From contig JAXLRT010000013.1 of assembly GCA_046330955.1 (NCBI GenBank), positions 83,189 through 147,188 on the forward strand: a DNA stretch of 64,000 nt, given 5' to 3'. The position numbers and the translations under genes are program-made. This document shows positions 54,446 to 63,133 of the stretch, one piece after another. Numbering within the stretch: position 1 is the first letter of the stretch; every line of letters begins with the position of its first letter. The notes beneath the pieces were generated by a model that worked only from the letters and a program-made list of their open reading frames with translations, had not been told where the DNA came from and searched no databases. The stretch comes from JADJPO01 sp046330955. GTDB taxonomy: Bacteria > Actinomycetota > Actinomycetes > Actinomycetales > Kineosporiaceae.

Positions 54446-57400
54446 AGATCAAATTGTCCCTGCATCGACCGTCCGGTGCCCTGGACGACCTGGTGGTCAC
54501 GGCTGACAACACGGCCAGTGTGGGGGCGGTCGCAGACCTGCTGCTGCGCTGCGATCCACAGCGCGACCGCAGTGCGTCGAGCCCCCTCGAACCCGGCGGC
54601 AGCACGCTCAGCGTGGCCCGGGGCGGCGCGTACGTGACCGTCGATCCGCTCCTGTCGCTGTCCGAGAGCGGCCTGCGCTCCGGCATGATCGTCACGTTGT
54701 CCCCGGCGCCGCGACGCATCGACACTGCTGGTCTGCAGCCCGCCGCCGCCGTGGTCACCGTGGTCGCCGGCCCGAACTCGGGAGCTCGATTCGAGATTCC
54801 GGCCGGCGTGAGTGTGATCGGCCGGTCTCCCGAGTGCAGCGTGCGACTGGACGACCCAGCGGTCTCCAAACACCATGCACGACTGACCGTCTCGGACACC
54901 GTGGAGCTCACCGATCTCAACAGCGCCAACAGCATTCTCGTCGGCGGTTCCTCCACCCGGCGGGTCTCCCTCGGCCCGAACGACACCGCGGTGCTCGGCG
55001 ACAGCGAGATCCGGGTGATGCGGCTGGACCGCCCGGCGGACGCCGATCAGCGCGCCCAAGGCCTCGCCTTCAACCGGTCACCCCGGGTCCTGGCGGCCTT
55101 CCCGGACAGCGTCGTGCCGGTCCCCGAGCCGCCCACACCACCCGAACCGCACGGGTTTCCGCTGATCGCCATACTCATTCCGTTGCTCATGGCCGGCGTG
55201 CTGTTCGCCGTCACCCGCTCGCCGTCGAGCATCCTGTTCGCCGCGCTGAGCCCTCTGATGTATCTGGGCCAGTGGCTGGAGCAGCGGCTCAGCGGGCGCC
55301 GAGGTTTCGGGGCCGCCGAGCGGGCGTACCGCAAGCAACTGGCGGAGCTGCGCGGTCAGCTGCAGGAGCAGGCCGCTCGCGAGGTGGTCCACCGCGGGCT
55401 GGAGCACCCGTGCACCGCCGATGTCGTGGAGGCGATCCGGCACCGGGACGCCCTGCTGTGGGCTCGCCGTCCGGATGATCCGGGCTTCCTCGCACTGCGC
55501 CTGGGCGTGGGGGACGCCGCATCGCGCACCACCCTGGAACTACCCCGGCTCGACACGACGACGCCGGAGTTACGTTCCGCCGCACTCCAGCTCGCTCAGC
55601 AGAACCGGCAGGTGGGGCCGGTGCCGATCGTGGGCACCTTCGTCGAGTCCGGTTCGCTCGGCGTGGCCGGCCCGATGAGCGAGGCGGTTCCGGTGGCCCG
55701 GGGGCTGCTCACCCAACTCGCGGGGCTGCACTCGCCCGCCGATCTCACGCTGGCTGTGGTCACCGACGCCGCCGGGGCCGTCACCTGGTCGTGGCTGCGG
55801 TGGTTGCCGCACACCGGATCCGAGCACAGCCCGCTGACCGTGCCCCACCTGAGTGCGGATGCGGTGTCGGCCAAGGCGCTGTCGGCGTCGCTGGAAGAGC
55901 TGGTCGAGCTGCGGCGGGCCGAGTCGGAGGCCGACTCGGAGGCGACCGGTGGCCCGCGCGCCCGAGTGATCCTGGTCGTCGACGACGAGGCGCCGCTCGA
56001 TCGCGCCCGGTTGGTGTGGCTGGCCGAACACGGCCCGGCAGTCGGCGTCCATCTGCTGTGGCTCGCGCCCACGGTGGAGCGACTTCCCGCGCCATGTCGG
56101 CGGTTCCTGCTGCTCGGGCCGGCCGGATCGCCCGCCCAGATCGGGGACGCGGACACCGGCGAGGTGGTCGACGAGGTGTGGCCGGAGGCCGTCACCGAGG
56201 AGACGGCGATGGGCCTGGGCCGGCTGTTGGCCCCTGTGGACGACGCCGGCGCGCGGATCGACGACGCCACCGACCTGCCCTCGGCGGTCTCGCTGCTCTC
56301 GCTCGCCGGCACCTCACTCGCGGAGGACTCCCAGGCGGTGCGGGAACGCTGGGCGGCCAGTGGATCGCTGACCGACGGGTCCGCTCCGCGCCCGCACGGG
56401 CACACCTTGGCCGCGTTGATCGGCCAGAGCGGCACCGAGAAGTTCTACCTCGATCTGCGCGCGCAGGGGCCGCACGCCCTGGTCGGGGGTACCACCGGTG
56501 CCGGCAAGTCCGAGTTCCTGCAGAGCTGGGTGCTCGGGCTGGCGACGACCTACAGTCCGCGCCGGGTGACATTCCTGTTCGTCGACTACAAGGGAGGGGC
56601 GGCGTTCGGGGAGTGTCGCAACCTGCCCCACACGGTGGGACTGATCACCGACCTGACTCCGAGCCGGTTCGCCCGCACGCTGATCTCCCTGCGCGCCGAG
56701 CTGAAGACCCGTGAGCACCTGTTGAACACCAAGAAAGCCAAGGATCTGCTCGACCTGGAGAAGCGGGGCGATCCGGACTGCCCACCCAGCCTGGTGATCG
56801 TGGTCGACGAGTTCGCGGCCCTGGTGCAGGACGTGCCCGAGTTCGTCGACGGCATGGTGGACGTCGCCCAACGGGGACGCTCGCTGGGCTTGCACCTGAT
56901 TCTGGCCACGCAGCGTCCGGCCGGGGTGATCCGCGACAACCTGCGCGCCAACACGAACCTGCGAGTGGCGCTGCGCATGGCCGACGAGTCCGACAGCACC
57001 GACGTGCTGGGGTCGCCGTCCGCGGGGGCGATCCCACCCGGGCTCCCGGGACGCGGCTATGCCAAGACAGGGCCGGGCCGGCTCACCGCGTTCCAGGCCG
57101 GCTACGCCGGGGGCTGGACGACGGCCGCGCCGCCGCCGCCGTCCATCAGCGTGGAGTCGTTGAGTTTCGGGCCGCCGCTGCGTTGGGAGGAGCCCGAGGT
57201 GCACCAGGCGGTGGATCCGGCAACGTTGGGGCCGACCGACATCCAGCGCATGGTGCACGTGATCCGGCGGGCCGCACAGGATGCGCAGTTGCCGCCGCCG
57301 CGCAAGCCCTGGCTGGCCACGTTGGCCTCGGCGTACCGCTGGGAGGACCTGCCGTCGCGGCAAGTGGACGACGAGCTGGTGTTCGCGGTGCTGGACGACC

Positions 57401-58911
57401 CGGATCATCAGGAACAGCGCGAGGTGGCCTTTCACCCTGATGTCGAAGGAAATCTGGCGGTGTTCGGTACCGGCGGCGCCGGCAAGTCGACGTTGTTGCG
57501 CACGCTCGCCGTGGCGGCCGGTGACACCGGCCGGGGCGGACCGTGCGAGGTGTACGGACTGGACTTCGGCTCGCGGGGGCTGGCCTTGCTCGAACCGCTA
57601 CCCCATGTGGGATCGATCGTCTCGGGTGAGGATCGCGAGCGGCTGGCTCGGTTGCTGCGCCGACTGCGCTCGCTGATCGATGACCGGGCAGCGCGGTTCG
57701 CCCGGGCCGGCGCCGGCACGATCCCGGAGTACCGCGAGCGCGCGGGGCGCCCCGACGAAGCACGAGTGCTGGTGCTGGTCGACGGCGTGGGCACGTTCCG
57801 GCAGACCTACGAGGCGCAGCGCGAGGCGCTGTGGGATCAGTTCGTCGGGATCGCGGCGGATGGTCGCCAGGTCGGGGTGCACGTGGTGGTGTCGGCGGAC
57901 CGCCCGACGGCGGTGACCTCGGCGCTGAACTCGGTGATCCAGAAGCGGGTGGTGCTGCGGTTGGCCTCAGCGGACGACTACAGCTCGTTCGGCCTGAAGA
58001 CCGACGTGCTCGGCACGTCGGCGCCGCCCGGGCGCGGGCTGCTGGACGGACACGAGATCCAGGTGGCAGTGCTCGGCGGCACCGCGAATACGGCGGAGCA
58101 GGGACGCGCCGTCACGGAGTTCGCCGAACGGCTGGTGGGCGAGGGACGGCGTCCGGCGGAACCGGTGCGGGTGCTGGAACCACAGGTGCCACTGGGCGAG
58201 CTGCCCGCCGAGCGGTCGGGGTTGCCGGTGATCGGCGTGGACGGCGCCGGGCTGGAGCCGTTGGGAGTGGACCTGCACGGCACCTGGCTGCTGGCCGGGC
58301 CACCGGGCAGTGGCCGGACGACGTGCCTGGCGACGATGGTGTTGGCCGGACGACGCAGCGGTGCGTTCCACCAGTTCGTCTACTACGGGCCGGGCACCTC
58401 GTCGCTGGTCCGCATGCAGGAGTGGTCCGAGAGCGCGATCGGCGAGGATGCGATCACCCGCAGCGCCGACGTCCTGGTGGAACGGCTTCAGGCGCCCAGC
58501 GCGCCCGCCACCCTCATCGTGGTCGAGTCCGTCGGTGATTACCTGGACGGCGCGGTCGACACGGCGCTGAGCCGCCTGGCGAAGGCGTGCGCGAACATCG
58601 GCCACGGATTCATCGCCGAAGGCGAGAGTTCAACATTCTCGGGCAATTACGGGACAAGCCTGTGGCCGGTCCTCAAGAATGCTCGCAGGGGGATTCTTCT
58701 GCAACCAGATTCGTCGGACGGCGACCTGCTGCTGCGCACCGCCGTTCCAGCGATACCGAGGGCAGAGGCATTTCCGGGACGGGGATATCTGGTGCGGCCG
58801 GCCTCGGTCAGTCTGATACAGATCGCCCTGCCCGAAGTAGCAGACGACCACGCCGCGACGCGCAGCGTGGAGCTCGGGGGACGGGAAGTGACGGTCGGGA
58901 AGCAGTCCTGA
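54442..58911 (+). CDS. EssC/EccC-type FtsK/SpoIIIE ATPase with N-terminal FHA domain (type VII secretion-like)
   Basis: The TTG at 54442, coupled to the FHA gene stop, gives about 1489 residues. Residues 1-90 (MKIKLSLHRPSGALDDLVVT) may be ubiquitin-like. An FHA domain follows at about 98-190 (VIGRSPECSVRLDDPAVSKH), then two hydrophobic segments at about 240-277. Three P-loop ATPase domains come next: GGTTGAGKSEFLQSW near 685 with Walker B LVIVVDEFAALV, FGTGGAGKSTLLRT near 1010, and LAGPPGSGRTTCLA near 1287, whose Arg replaces the usual Lys. This is the motor of type VII systems. The FHA fusion is like firmicute EssC rather than mycobacterial EccC. Confidence 0.93.
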   Translation: MKIKLSLHRPSGALDDLVVTADNTASVGAVADLLLRCDPQRDRSASSPLEPGGSTLSVARGGAYVTVDPLLSLSESGLRSGMIVTLSPAPRRIDTAGLQPAAAVVTVVAGPNSGARFEIPAGVSVIGRSPECSVRLDDPAVSKHHARLTVSDTVELTDLNSANSILVGGSSTRRVSLGPNDTAVLGDSEIRVMRLDRPADADQRAQGLAFNRSPRVLAAFPDSVVPVPEPPTPPEPHGFPLIAILIPLLMAGVLFAVTRSPSSILFAALSPLMYLGQWLEQRLSGRRGFGAAERAYRKQLAELRGQLQEQAAREVVHRGLEHPCTADVVEAIRHRDALLWARRPDDPGFLALRLGVGDAASRTTLELPRLDTTTPELRSAALQLAQQNRQVGPVPIVGTFVESGSLGVAGPMSEAVPVARGLLTQLAGLHSPADLTLAVVTDAAGAVTWSWLRWLPHTGSEHSPLTVPHLSADAVSAKALSASLEELVELRRAESEADSEATGGPRARVILVVDDEAPLDRARLVWLAEHGPAVGVHLLWLAPTVERLPAPCRRFLLLGPAGSPAQIGDADTGEVVDEVWPEAVTEETAMGLGRLLAPVDDAGARIDDATDLPSAVSLLSLAGTSLAEDSQAVRERWAASGSLTDGSAPRPHGHTLAALIGQSGTEKFYLDLRAQGPHALVGGTTGAGKSEFLQSWVLGLATTYSPRRVTFLFVDYKGGAAFGECRNLPHTVGLITDLTPSRFARTLISLRAELKTREHLLNTKKAKDLLDLEKRGDPDCPPSLVIVVDEFAALVQDVPEFVDGMVDVAQRGRSLGLHLILATQRPAGVIRDNLRANTNLRVALRMADESDSTDVLGSPSAGAIPPGLPGRGYAKTGPGRLTAFQAGYAGGWTTAAPPPPSISVESLSFGPPLRWEEPEVHQAVDPATLGPTDIQRMVHVIRRAAQDAQLPPPRKPWLATLASAYRWEDLPSRQVDDELVFAVLDDPDHQEQREVAFHPDVEGNLAVFGTGGAGKSTLLRTLAVAAGDTGRGGPCEVYGLDFGSRGLALLEPLPHVGSIVSGEDRERLARLLRRLRSLIDDRAARFARAGAGTIPEYRERAGRPDEARVLVLVDGVGTFRQTYEAQREALWDQFVGIAADGRQVGVHVVVSADRPTAVTSALNSVIQKRVVLRLASADDYSSFGLKTDVLGTSAPPGRGLLDGHEIQVAVLGGTANTAEQGRAVTEFAERLVGEGRRPAEPVRVLEPQVPLGELPAERSGLPVIGVDGAGLEPLGVDLHGTWLLAGPPGSGRTTCLATMVLAGRRSGAFHQFVYYGPGTSSLVRMQEWSESAIGEDAITRSADVLVERLQAPSAPATLIVVESVGDYLDGAVDTALSRLAKACANIGHGFIAEGESSTFSGNYGTSLWPVLKNARRGILLQPDSSDGDLLLRTAVPAIPRAEAFPGRGYLVRPASVSLIQIALPEVADDHAATRSVELGGREVTVGKQS

Positions 58912-58946
58912 CCGTGGTGCATCACATCGACGAAATGGGGATTGTC

Positions 58947-59219
58947 ATGACACGCGTGGGAATGGACGTCGAGGCGGTTCGCGGTCTAGCCGGGCAACTC
59001 GACCACAAGGCCGAAGGTATTCGTAGCCTCGTGAGGGAGATCGAGGCGGTCGTGCACAACCTCCGCTCGAACTGGGACGGCAGGGACGCCACCCAATTCG
59101 CCGACCAGTGGTGGCCGCAGCACCGCAACGAGTTGAACAAGGCCGCCGAGGCCATCGCAGGGCTCTCGCAGTCGGCCAAGAACAACGCCTCCGAGCAGGA
59201 GCAGGTCTCCAACCACTGA
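58947..59219 (+). CDS. WXG100 family protein (EsxA/EsxB-like)
   Basis: The 90-residue protein has the helix-turn-helix hairpin of the family with the WXG turn as NWDGRDATQFADQWW (W-D-G) at about residue 43. It begins TRVGMDVEAVRGLAGQLDHK and ends AIAGLSQSAKNNASEQEQVS. Size and lack of a signal peptide fit a substrate of the adjacent ATPase. An ATG 12 bases upstream is an alternative start. It follows the ATPase gene by 35 bases. Confidence 0.93.
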   Translation: MTRVGMDVEAVRGLAGQLDHKAEGIRSLVREIEAVVHNLRSNWDGRDATQFADQWWPQHRNELNKAAEAIAGLSQSAKNNASEQEQVSNH

Positions 59220-59286
59220 GGCATGACAGGCGTGGGGCTGCCCCTCCCAGCCCGGCCCTGTCGTTCCCGAGACGAAAGGAGGCGTC

Positions 59287-59798
59287 GTGCCCAAGGTCGG
59301 TATGGACGTCGAACAGGTCGAAGCCGGCGGGAACGCCCTGAAGAGGCACGGCGCCACAGTGGAGGGCCTGATCCGCGAGATCGACGTCGTCATTCGAGAT
59401 CTCGCCGGCGTGTGGGGTGGTCGTGACTACGACCGATTCGCTCACCAGTGGTGGCCCGCCCATCGAACGGCGCTGCGGCGCGCCGGAGAGGCCATCCAGT
59501 GGGCTCGGCCAGTCGGCGTTGAACAACGCTTCCGAGCAACGTGGTGCCAGCGACACGACCGGCGGGGGGTCGCACACAAGATGCGTCGACCACCACAACC
59601 AACGCGGGCATTACGAGCGGGACACCCCAACCGTCAGCAACGGCTCCAACTGACACCAGCACAACGGGCGCCTTGGGAGGACATGACACCGGGCGCACGC
59701 GCTATAACCCGAGAAGCACGCCGGCAATTCGCCGGCCGTCCTTGGATTCAAGTGGGGACAGTGCACGTCTTGGGCAGTCTTCCGTCGAGCGGAGATAG
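59287..59798 (+). pseudogene. Second WXG100 protein with Thr-rich extension, frameshifted (decayed secreted substrate)
   Basis: The GTG follows an ideal AAAGGAGG. The WXG100 hairpin (VGMDVEQVEAGGNALKRHGA, VWGGRDYDRFAHQWWPAHRT) is intact to AGEAIQ. Dropping one T at 59500 restores GLGQSALNNASEQRGASD, parallel to the end of the first WXG100 protein. A second shift at the G6 run 59564-59569 leads to a Thr/Ser/Pro-rich linker (DASTTTTNAGITSGTPQPSA, APTDTSTTGALGGHDTG) that runs to 59798. The original was probably a longer substrate with a C-terminal effector domain, now lost or scrambled. Confidence 0.7.
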
Positions 59799-59991
59799 GG
59801 CTTGACGGCCCGCCCTTGAACGGCCACAACCACGGATATCAGATGGCTGCGAATCTTGGGGCAACCACTCTGGATTCCGTAGGGCGTGGCTCGCTCGTGT
59901 CCTGCGCGGCGGTGGAATTTCGCAGAATCACGTGATGGTCGTTGAAAGTGTCGATTCACGTTCACCGAAGTGACGCACCTCGGTCAGCGAG
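59799..59991 (+). other. Region without a recognisable gene inside the island
   Basis: A GC-poorer stretch between the Thr-rich linker of the broken WXG100 gene and the small remnant frame. Short frames such as one ending NHVMVVESVDSRSPK are open but not convincing. It probably held part of the lost effector domain. Confidence 0.4.
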
Positions 59992-60135
59992 ATGAACTAC
60001 GACGGCCACGACGACGGCGCATTAAGTCTGGACTCGAAGCTTGTTCAGAATCCGGACGGATCATGGTCCAAGACGACCGGTGACGGAAAGAATTGGCATT
60101 TGACGCTTCCCCCAGTCGCATTCTCACGGACCTGA
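59992..60135 (+). pseudogene. Probable C-terminal remnant of a secreted effector
   Basis: A 47-codon frame from an ATG reads MNYDGHDDGALSLDSKLVQN, then PDGSWSKTTGDGKNWHLTLP. The composition (Asn, Asp, Gly, Trp, Lys) is protein-like and unlike random high-GC frames. Codon use is much poorer in G/C at third positions than the rest of the window, suggesting a foreign origin. It lies where the C-terminus of the broken WXG100 substrate would end. No family is recognised. Confidence 0.45.
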
Positions 60136-60218
60136 CCCCCGGCACGGTGACCCAACGCCATCGGCGTGACCGCCCGAGTACGAGGTCAGGTGAGCCACGA
60201 CCACCACGGCACGCGCTG

Positions 60219-60282
60219 CCGGTGAGCGCGTCCTGAACTGACCTGTGCTCACCCGCCATCAGCCCGTGATCAGGTGATCACG
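60219..60282 (+). repeat. Right 64-bp direct repeat flanking the type VII-like island
   Basis: A second copy of the phoU 3' end (last codons and stop) plus downstream hairpin, 10,225 bases from the left copy. It starts abruptly at ccggtgagcg with no phoU sequence before it, and here the hairpin is complete. Confidence 0.9.
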
Positions 60283-60292
60283 GGCTGATGGC
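60255..60292. terminator. Perfect hairpin at the gpmA 3' end, inferred original phoU/gpmA terminator
   Basis: Arms gccatcagcccgtgatca (60255-60272) and tgatcacgggctgatggc (60275-60292) pair at 18 of 18 positions around two bases. It lies nine bases beyond the gpmA stop. In the left repeat the same hairpin has lost most of its right arm. Confidence 0.9.
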
Positions 60293-60301
60293 TGAAGGAG
60301 T

Positions 60302-61045
60302 TCAGCGGCCCTGGCTGGCCACCGCCGCGGCGGCCTTGGCGGCGGCCTCGGGGTCGAGGTAACGCCCGCCGCGGGTGACAGGGGCGAAGTTCTCGTCCAG
60401 CTCGTACAGCAGCGGGATGCCGGTGGGGATGTTCAGGCCGGCGATGTCGGCGTCACTGATGCCGTCCAGGTGCTTGACCAGGGCGCGCAGCGAGTTGCCG
60501 TGGGCGGCCAGCATGACCACCTTGCCGGCCTTCAGGTCGGGGATCACCGCCGACTCCCAGTAGGGCAGCATGCGGGCCACGACGTCCTTCAGGCACTCGG
60601 TCGCTGGCAGCTCGGGGCCGAGGTCGGCGTAGCGCGGGTCGCCGGTCTGGGCGAACTCGTCGTCCGCGGCGATCGGCGGCGGCGGGGTGTCGTAGCTGCG
60701 GCGCCAGAGCATGAACTGCTCCTCGCCGAACTGCTCCATGGTCTGCTTCTTGTTCTTGCCCTGCAGCGCGCCGTAGTGCCGCTCGTTGAGCCGCCAGGAC
60801 CGGGTCACCGGGATCCAGTGCCGATCGGCCACGTCGAGGGCCAGCTGGGCGGTCACGATCGCCCGGCGCAGCAGCGAGGTGTGCAGCACGTCCGGCAACA
60901 CCCCCGCCTCGACCAGCATGCGGCCACCGGCCTCGGCCTCGGCCCGACCCTTGTCGGACAGGGGCACATCGACCCAACCGGTGAACAGGTTCTTGGCGTT
61001 CCAGTCGCTCTCGCCATGGCGCAACAGCACGAGGGTGTAGGTCAT
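60302..61045 (-). CDS. gpmA: 2,3-bisphosphoglycerate-dependent phosphoglycerate mutase
   Basis: The 247-residue glycolytic enzyme has the catalytic phosphohistidine motif TLVLLRHGESDWNAKNLFTG, the ERHYGALQGKNKKQT loop and the second catalytic His in VMLAAHGNSLRALVKHL. It interconverts 3- and 2-phosphoglycerate in the cytosol. Position next to ybjN and mshA, on the far side of the island from senX3-regX3, matches the gene order known in other actinobacteria. It is 18 bases downstream of the ybjN stop. Confidence 0.97.
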   Translation of the reverse strand: MTYTLVLLRHGESDWNAKNLFTGWVDVPLSDKGRAEAEAGGRMLVEAGVLPDVLHTSLLRRAIVTAQLALDVADRHWIPVTRSWRLNERHYGALQGKNKKQTMEQFGEEQFMLWRRSYDTPPPPIAADDEFAQTGDPRYADLGPELPATECLKDVVARMLPYWESAVIPDLKAGKVVMLAAHGNSLRALVKHLDGISDADIAGLNIPTGIPLLYELDENFAPVTRGGRYLDPEAAAKAAAAVASQGR

Positions 61046-61063
61046 GGCCGAAGGCTAGTCGTC

Positions 61064-61651
61064 TCACCCGTTCGGGTGCGGACCGCCGTCCGTGGCGTGG
61101 GTCTCTCTCGGGCCGTCGGCGGCGGGGGCGGCGTCCTGCAGCAGGTGTTTGAACGCGTCCAGGTTGCGCGTGGACTCGCCGCGATCGATCCGCCAGCGCC
61201 ACTCGCGCCGCATCGCCTCGAGGAAGCCCAGCACCAGCAGGTCGTTGAACGAGGAGTCGGCGGCCGACAGCACCGCACCGAGCAGGTGGTCGATGGCGTC
61301 GTCCGTGACCGCCGCCAGCGGCAGCTTGCCGACCAGGAAGACGTCCCCGAGGGAATCGAGGGCGAAGGCGATGCCCGGCAGGCGCAGGTTGCGGGCCAGC
61401 AGCCAGCGGTAGAACGCCTCGTGGTTCTCGTCCGGACGACGCACCACGAACGCCGAGACCGACAGCGACTGATCGCCGACCAGCACCGAGGCGGTGGTGG
61501 CCAGCTTGGTCTCACCGGGCAGCTTGACGACGTACTCCCCTGGGCGGGCGCCCAGCTCGTGCTCCAACCCGGACGCGGCCAGCCAGGCCTCGACCACGGC
61601 CCGCGCCGCGGCCGAGCGTTGGGCGCGTTCGGCGGCCGAGGACGCGGTCAT
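61064..61651 (-). CDS. YbjN domain protein
   Basis: The 195-residue protein contains the YbjN fold related to type III secretion chaperones: EYVVKLPGETKLATTASVLV, LSVSAFVVRRPDENHEAFYR, ALDSLGDVFLVGKLPLAAVT, then a helical end (LLVLGFLEAMRREWRWRIDR). Its role is not established in this family. In mycobacteria a homologue also sits between mshA and gpm. Its ATG overlaps the mshA stop (ATGA). Confidence 0.9.
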   Translation of the reverse strand: MTASSAAERAQRSAAARAVVEAWLAASGLEHELGARPGEYVVKLPGETKLATTASVLVGDQSLSVSAFVVRRPDENHEAFYRWLLARNLRLPGIAFALDSLGDVFLVGKLPLAAVTDDAIDHLLGAVLSAADSSFNDLLVLGFLEAMRREWRWRIDRGESTRNLDAFKHLLQDAAPAADGPRETHATDGGPHPNG

Positions 61652-63018
61652 CGCACGCCCACCATCGGGTCGAGATCGACCAGCGCGCCGTCCGAGAGAG
61701 CGGCCAGGTCGAGCAGCTCGGCGAGCTGGCGACGGTGATCGCGCACGGCCGCGCAGTACACCTCCAGCAGGGCGTCGACCGTGGCGTCCCAACTGAAGGA
61801 CGCCGCGTGGCGCACGGCGTGGCGGGCCATCGCCGACCGGCGCGCCGGGTCGTCGAGCAGGCCACGGAGGTGCGCGGCCCAGGCACGCGGATCGTGGCCG
61901 TCGACCAGCAGGCCCGACCGGGCGTCGTCCACGGCGGTGCGCAGTCCGCCGACCGCGGCGGCGACCACGGGGGTGCCGCAGGCCTGCGCCTCGACCGCGA
62001 CCAGCCCGAACGACTCGTTGTACGAGGGCACCCCCACCAGGTCGGCGGCCCGGTACCACTGCGCCAGGACGGCGCGACCCGCCGGCGGGTGGAAGCGCAC
62101 CACGTCGTCCAGGCCGAGGGCGGCGGTGAGCTCGGCCAGCTCCTCCGGGTGTTCCAGCCCGGTGCCGCTCGGCCCGCCCACGATGGCGAGCACCAGCCGC
62201 CGGGGCTCGCGCCGTCCGGTGGTGAGGGCGGCCGCGGCGTCGGCAGCACGCAACTCGGCGGCCGCACGGACGAGAACGTCCGGCGCCTTGAGGGGTTGGA
62301 TCCGCCCCACGAACAGGATCACCTGCGCCTCGGCGTCCAGCCCGAGCGCCCGGCGGGCCGCGAGCCGTCCCTCCGGCCCGCCCGGGGTGAACACCGCCAG
62401 GTCGACCCCGGGCGGCACCACGGCCACCCGCGCCGGGTCGGCGCCGTACAGCTCGATCAGCTCGCCGGCCTCGGCGCGGGTGTTGGCGATCAGCCGGTCC
62501 GCGGCGTCCACGACCTGCTGTTCGCCGATGATCCGCACCGCCGGCTCAGGGGTGTCGCCCTCGGCCAGGGCGGCGTTCTTGACCTTGGCCATGGTGTGCA
62601 TGCTGTGCACCAGGGGCGTCTGCCAGCGGTCGGCGGCCAACCAGCCCACCTGGCCGGACAACCAGTAGTGCGAGTGGATCAGCCCGTACCAGCCCGGCTC
62701 CTGGCGGGCCTCGACCCGCATCACTCCCGCGGCGAAGGCGCACAGCTGCCCGGGCAGGTCGTTCTTCGACAACCCTTCGAACGGGCCGGCCACGATGTGG
62801 CGCACTTGGACGCCGTCCGTCAGGGTCGTCAGCGAGGGAGCATCGCTGCTGGTGGCGCGGGTGAAGATCTCGACCTCGGTGCCCCGGGCGGCGAGCCGTT
62901 TGGCGGTCTCGACCACGTAGACGTTCAGGCCGCCGGCGTCCCCGGTGCCCGGCTGTTCCAGCGGCGAGGTGTGCACCGACAGCATGGCCACCCGGTGCGG
63001 CTGATCGACCCGACTCAC
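61648..63018 (-). CDS. mshA: D-inositol-3-phosphate glycosyltransferase MshA
   Basis: MshA transfers GlcNAc from UDP-GlcNAc to inositol 3-phosphate, the first step of mycothiol synthesis. The GTG at 63018 is preferred since GAGGAG lies eight bases upstream; one at 63024 is too close. The 456-residue GT-B enzyme begins SRVDQPHRVAMLSVHTSPLE with GTGDAGGLNVYVVETAKRLA. It has LIHSHYWLSGQVGWL, ILFVGRIQPLKAPDVLVRA and the donor-site SYNESFGLVAVEAQACGTPV. All are hallmark MshA motifs. Confidence 0.96.
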   Translation of the reverse strand: MSRVDQPHRVAMLSVHTSPLEQPGTGDAGGLNVYVVETAKRLAARGTEVEIFTRATSSDAPSLTTLTDGVQVRHIVAGPFEGLSKNDLPGQLCAFAAGVMRVEARQEPGWYGLIHSHYWLSGQVGWLAADRWQTPLVHSMHTMAKVKNAALAEGDTPEPAVRIIGEQQVVDAADRLIANTRAEAGELIELYGADPARVAVVPPGVDLAVFTPGGPEGRLAARRALGLDAEAQVILFVGRIQPLKAPDVLVRAAAELRAADAAAALTTGRREPRRLVLAIVGGPSGTGLEHPEELAELTAALGLDDVVRFHPPAGRAVLAQWYRAADLVGVPSYNESFGLVAVEAQACGTPVVAAAVGGLRTAVDDARSGLLVDGHDPRAWAAHLRGLLDDPARRSAMARHAVRHAASFSWDATVDALLEVYCAAVRDHRRQLAELLDLAALSDGALVDLDPMVGVR

Positions 63019-63133
63019 GAACACACTCCTCGCGTCCCGTGGGGCTGCCCACAGGCCCTCAACGCACGAGGCCCCCGAAGCCTTCCCGGTGGACCGACCG
63101 ACCATCTTCTCAGACCGGCGCCCATTCGACACT

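Larger units (their letters stand above)
50058..60218. mobile_element. Putative island carrying a type VII secretion-like module
   Basis: About 10.2 kb between phoU and gpmA, bounded by the two 64-bp repeats, contains Ser/Thr kinase, PP2C, FHA, EssC-like ATPase and WXG100 genes. Parts (58600-58760, 59800-60120) are clearly less GC-rich than the surroundings. The repeat copies the 3' end of phoU, as an attachment-site duplication would. No integrase, recombinase or transposase gene was found inside, so mobility is inferred from the repeats and context alone. Confidence 0.55.

Noticed and set aside
59799..59973. Stop-to-stop frame ending NHVMVVESVDSRSPK upstream of the effector remnant
   Set aside because: It has no start codon in a plausible place and a mixed composition; it may be part of the decayed effector but cannot be supported as a gene.
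50058..60218. Search for an integrase, transposase or resolvase inside the island
   Set aside because: All substantial frames are accounted for by the type VII-like module; no recombinase motif was seen, so the element cannot be assigned to a known class.
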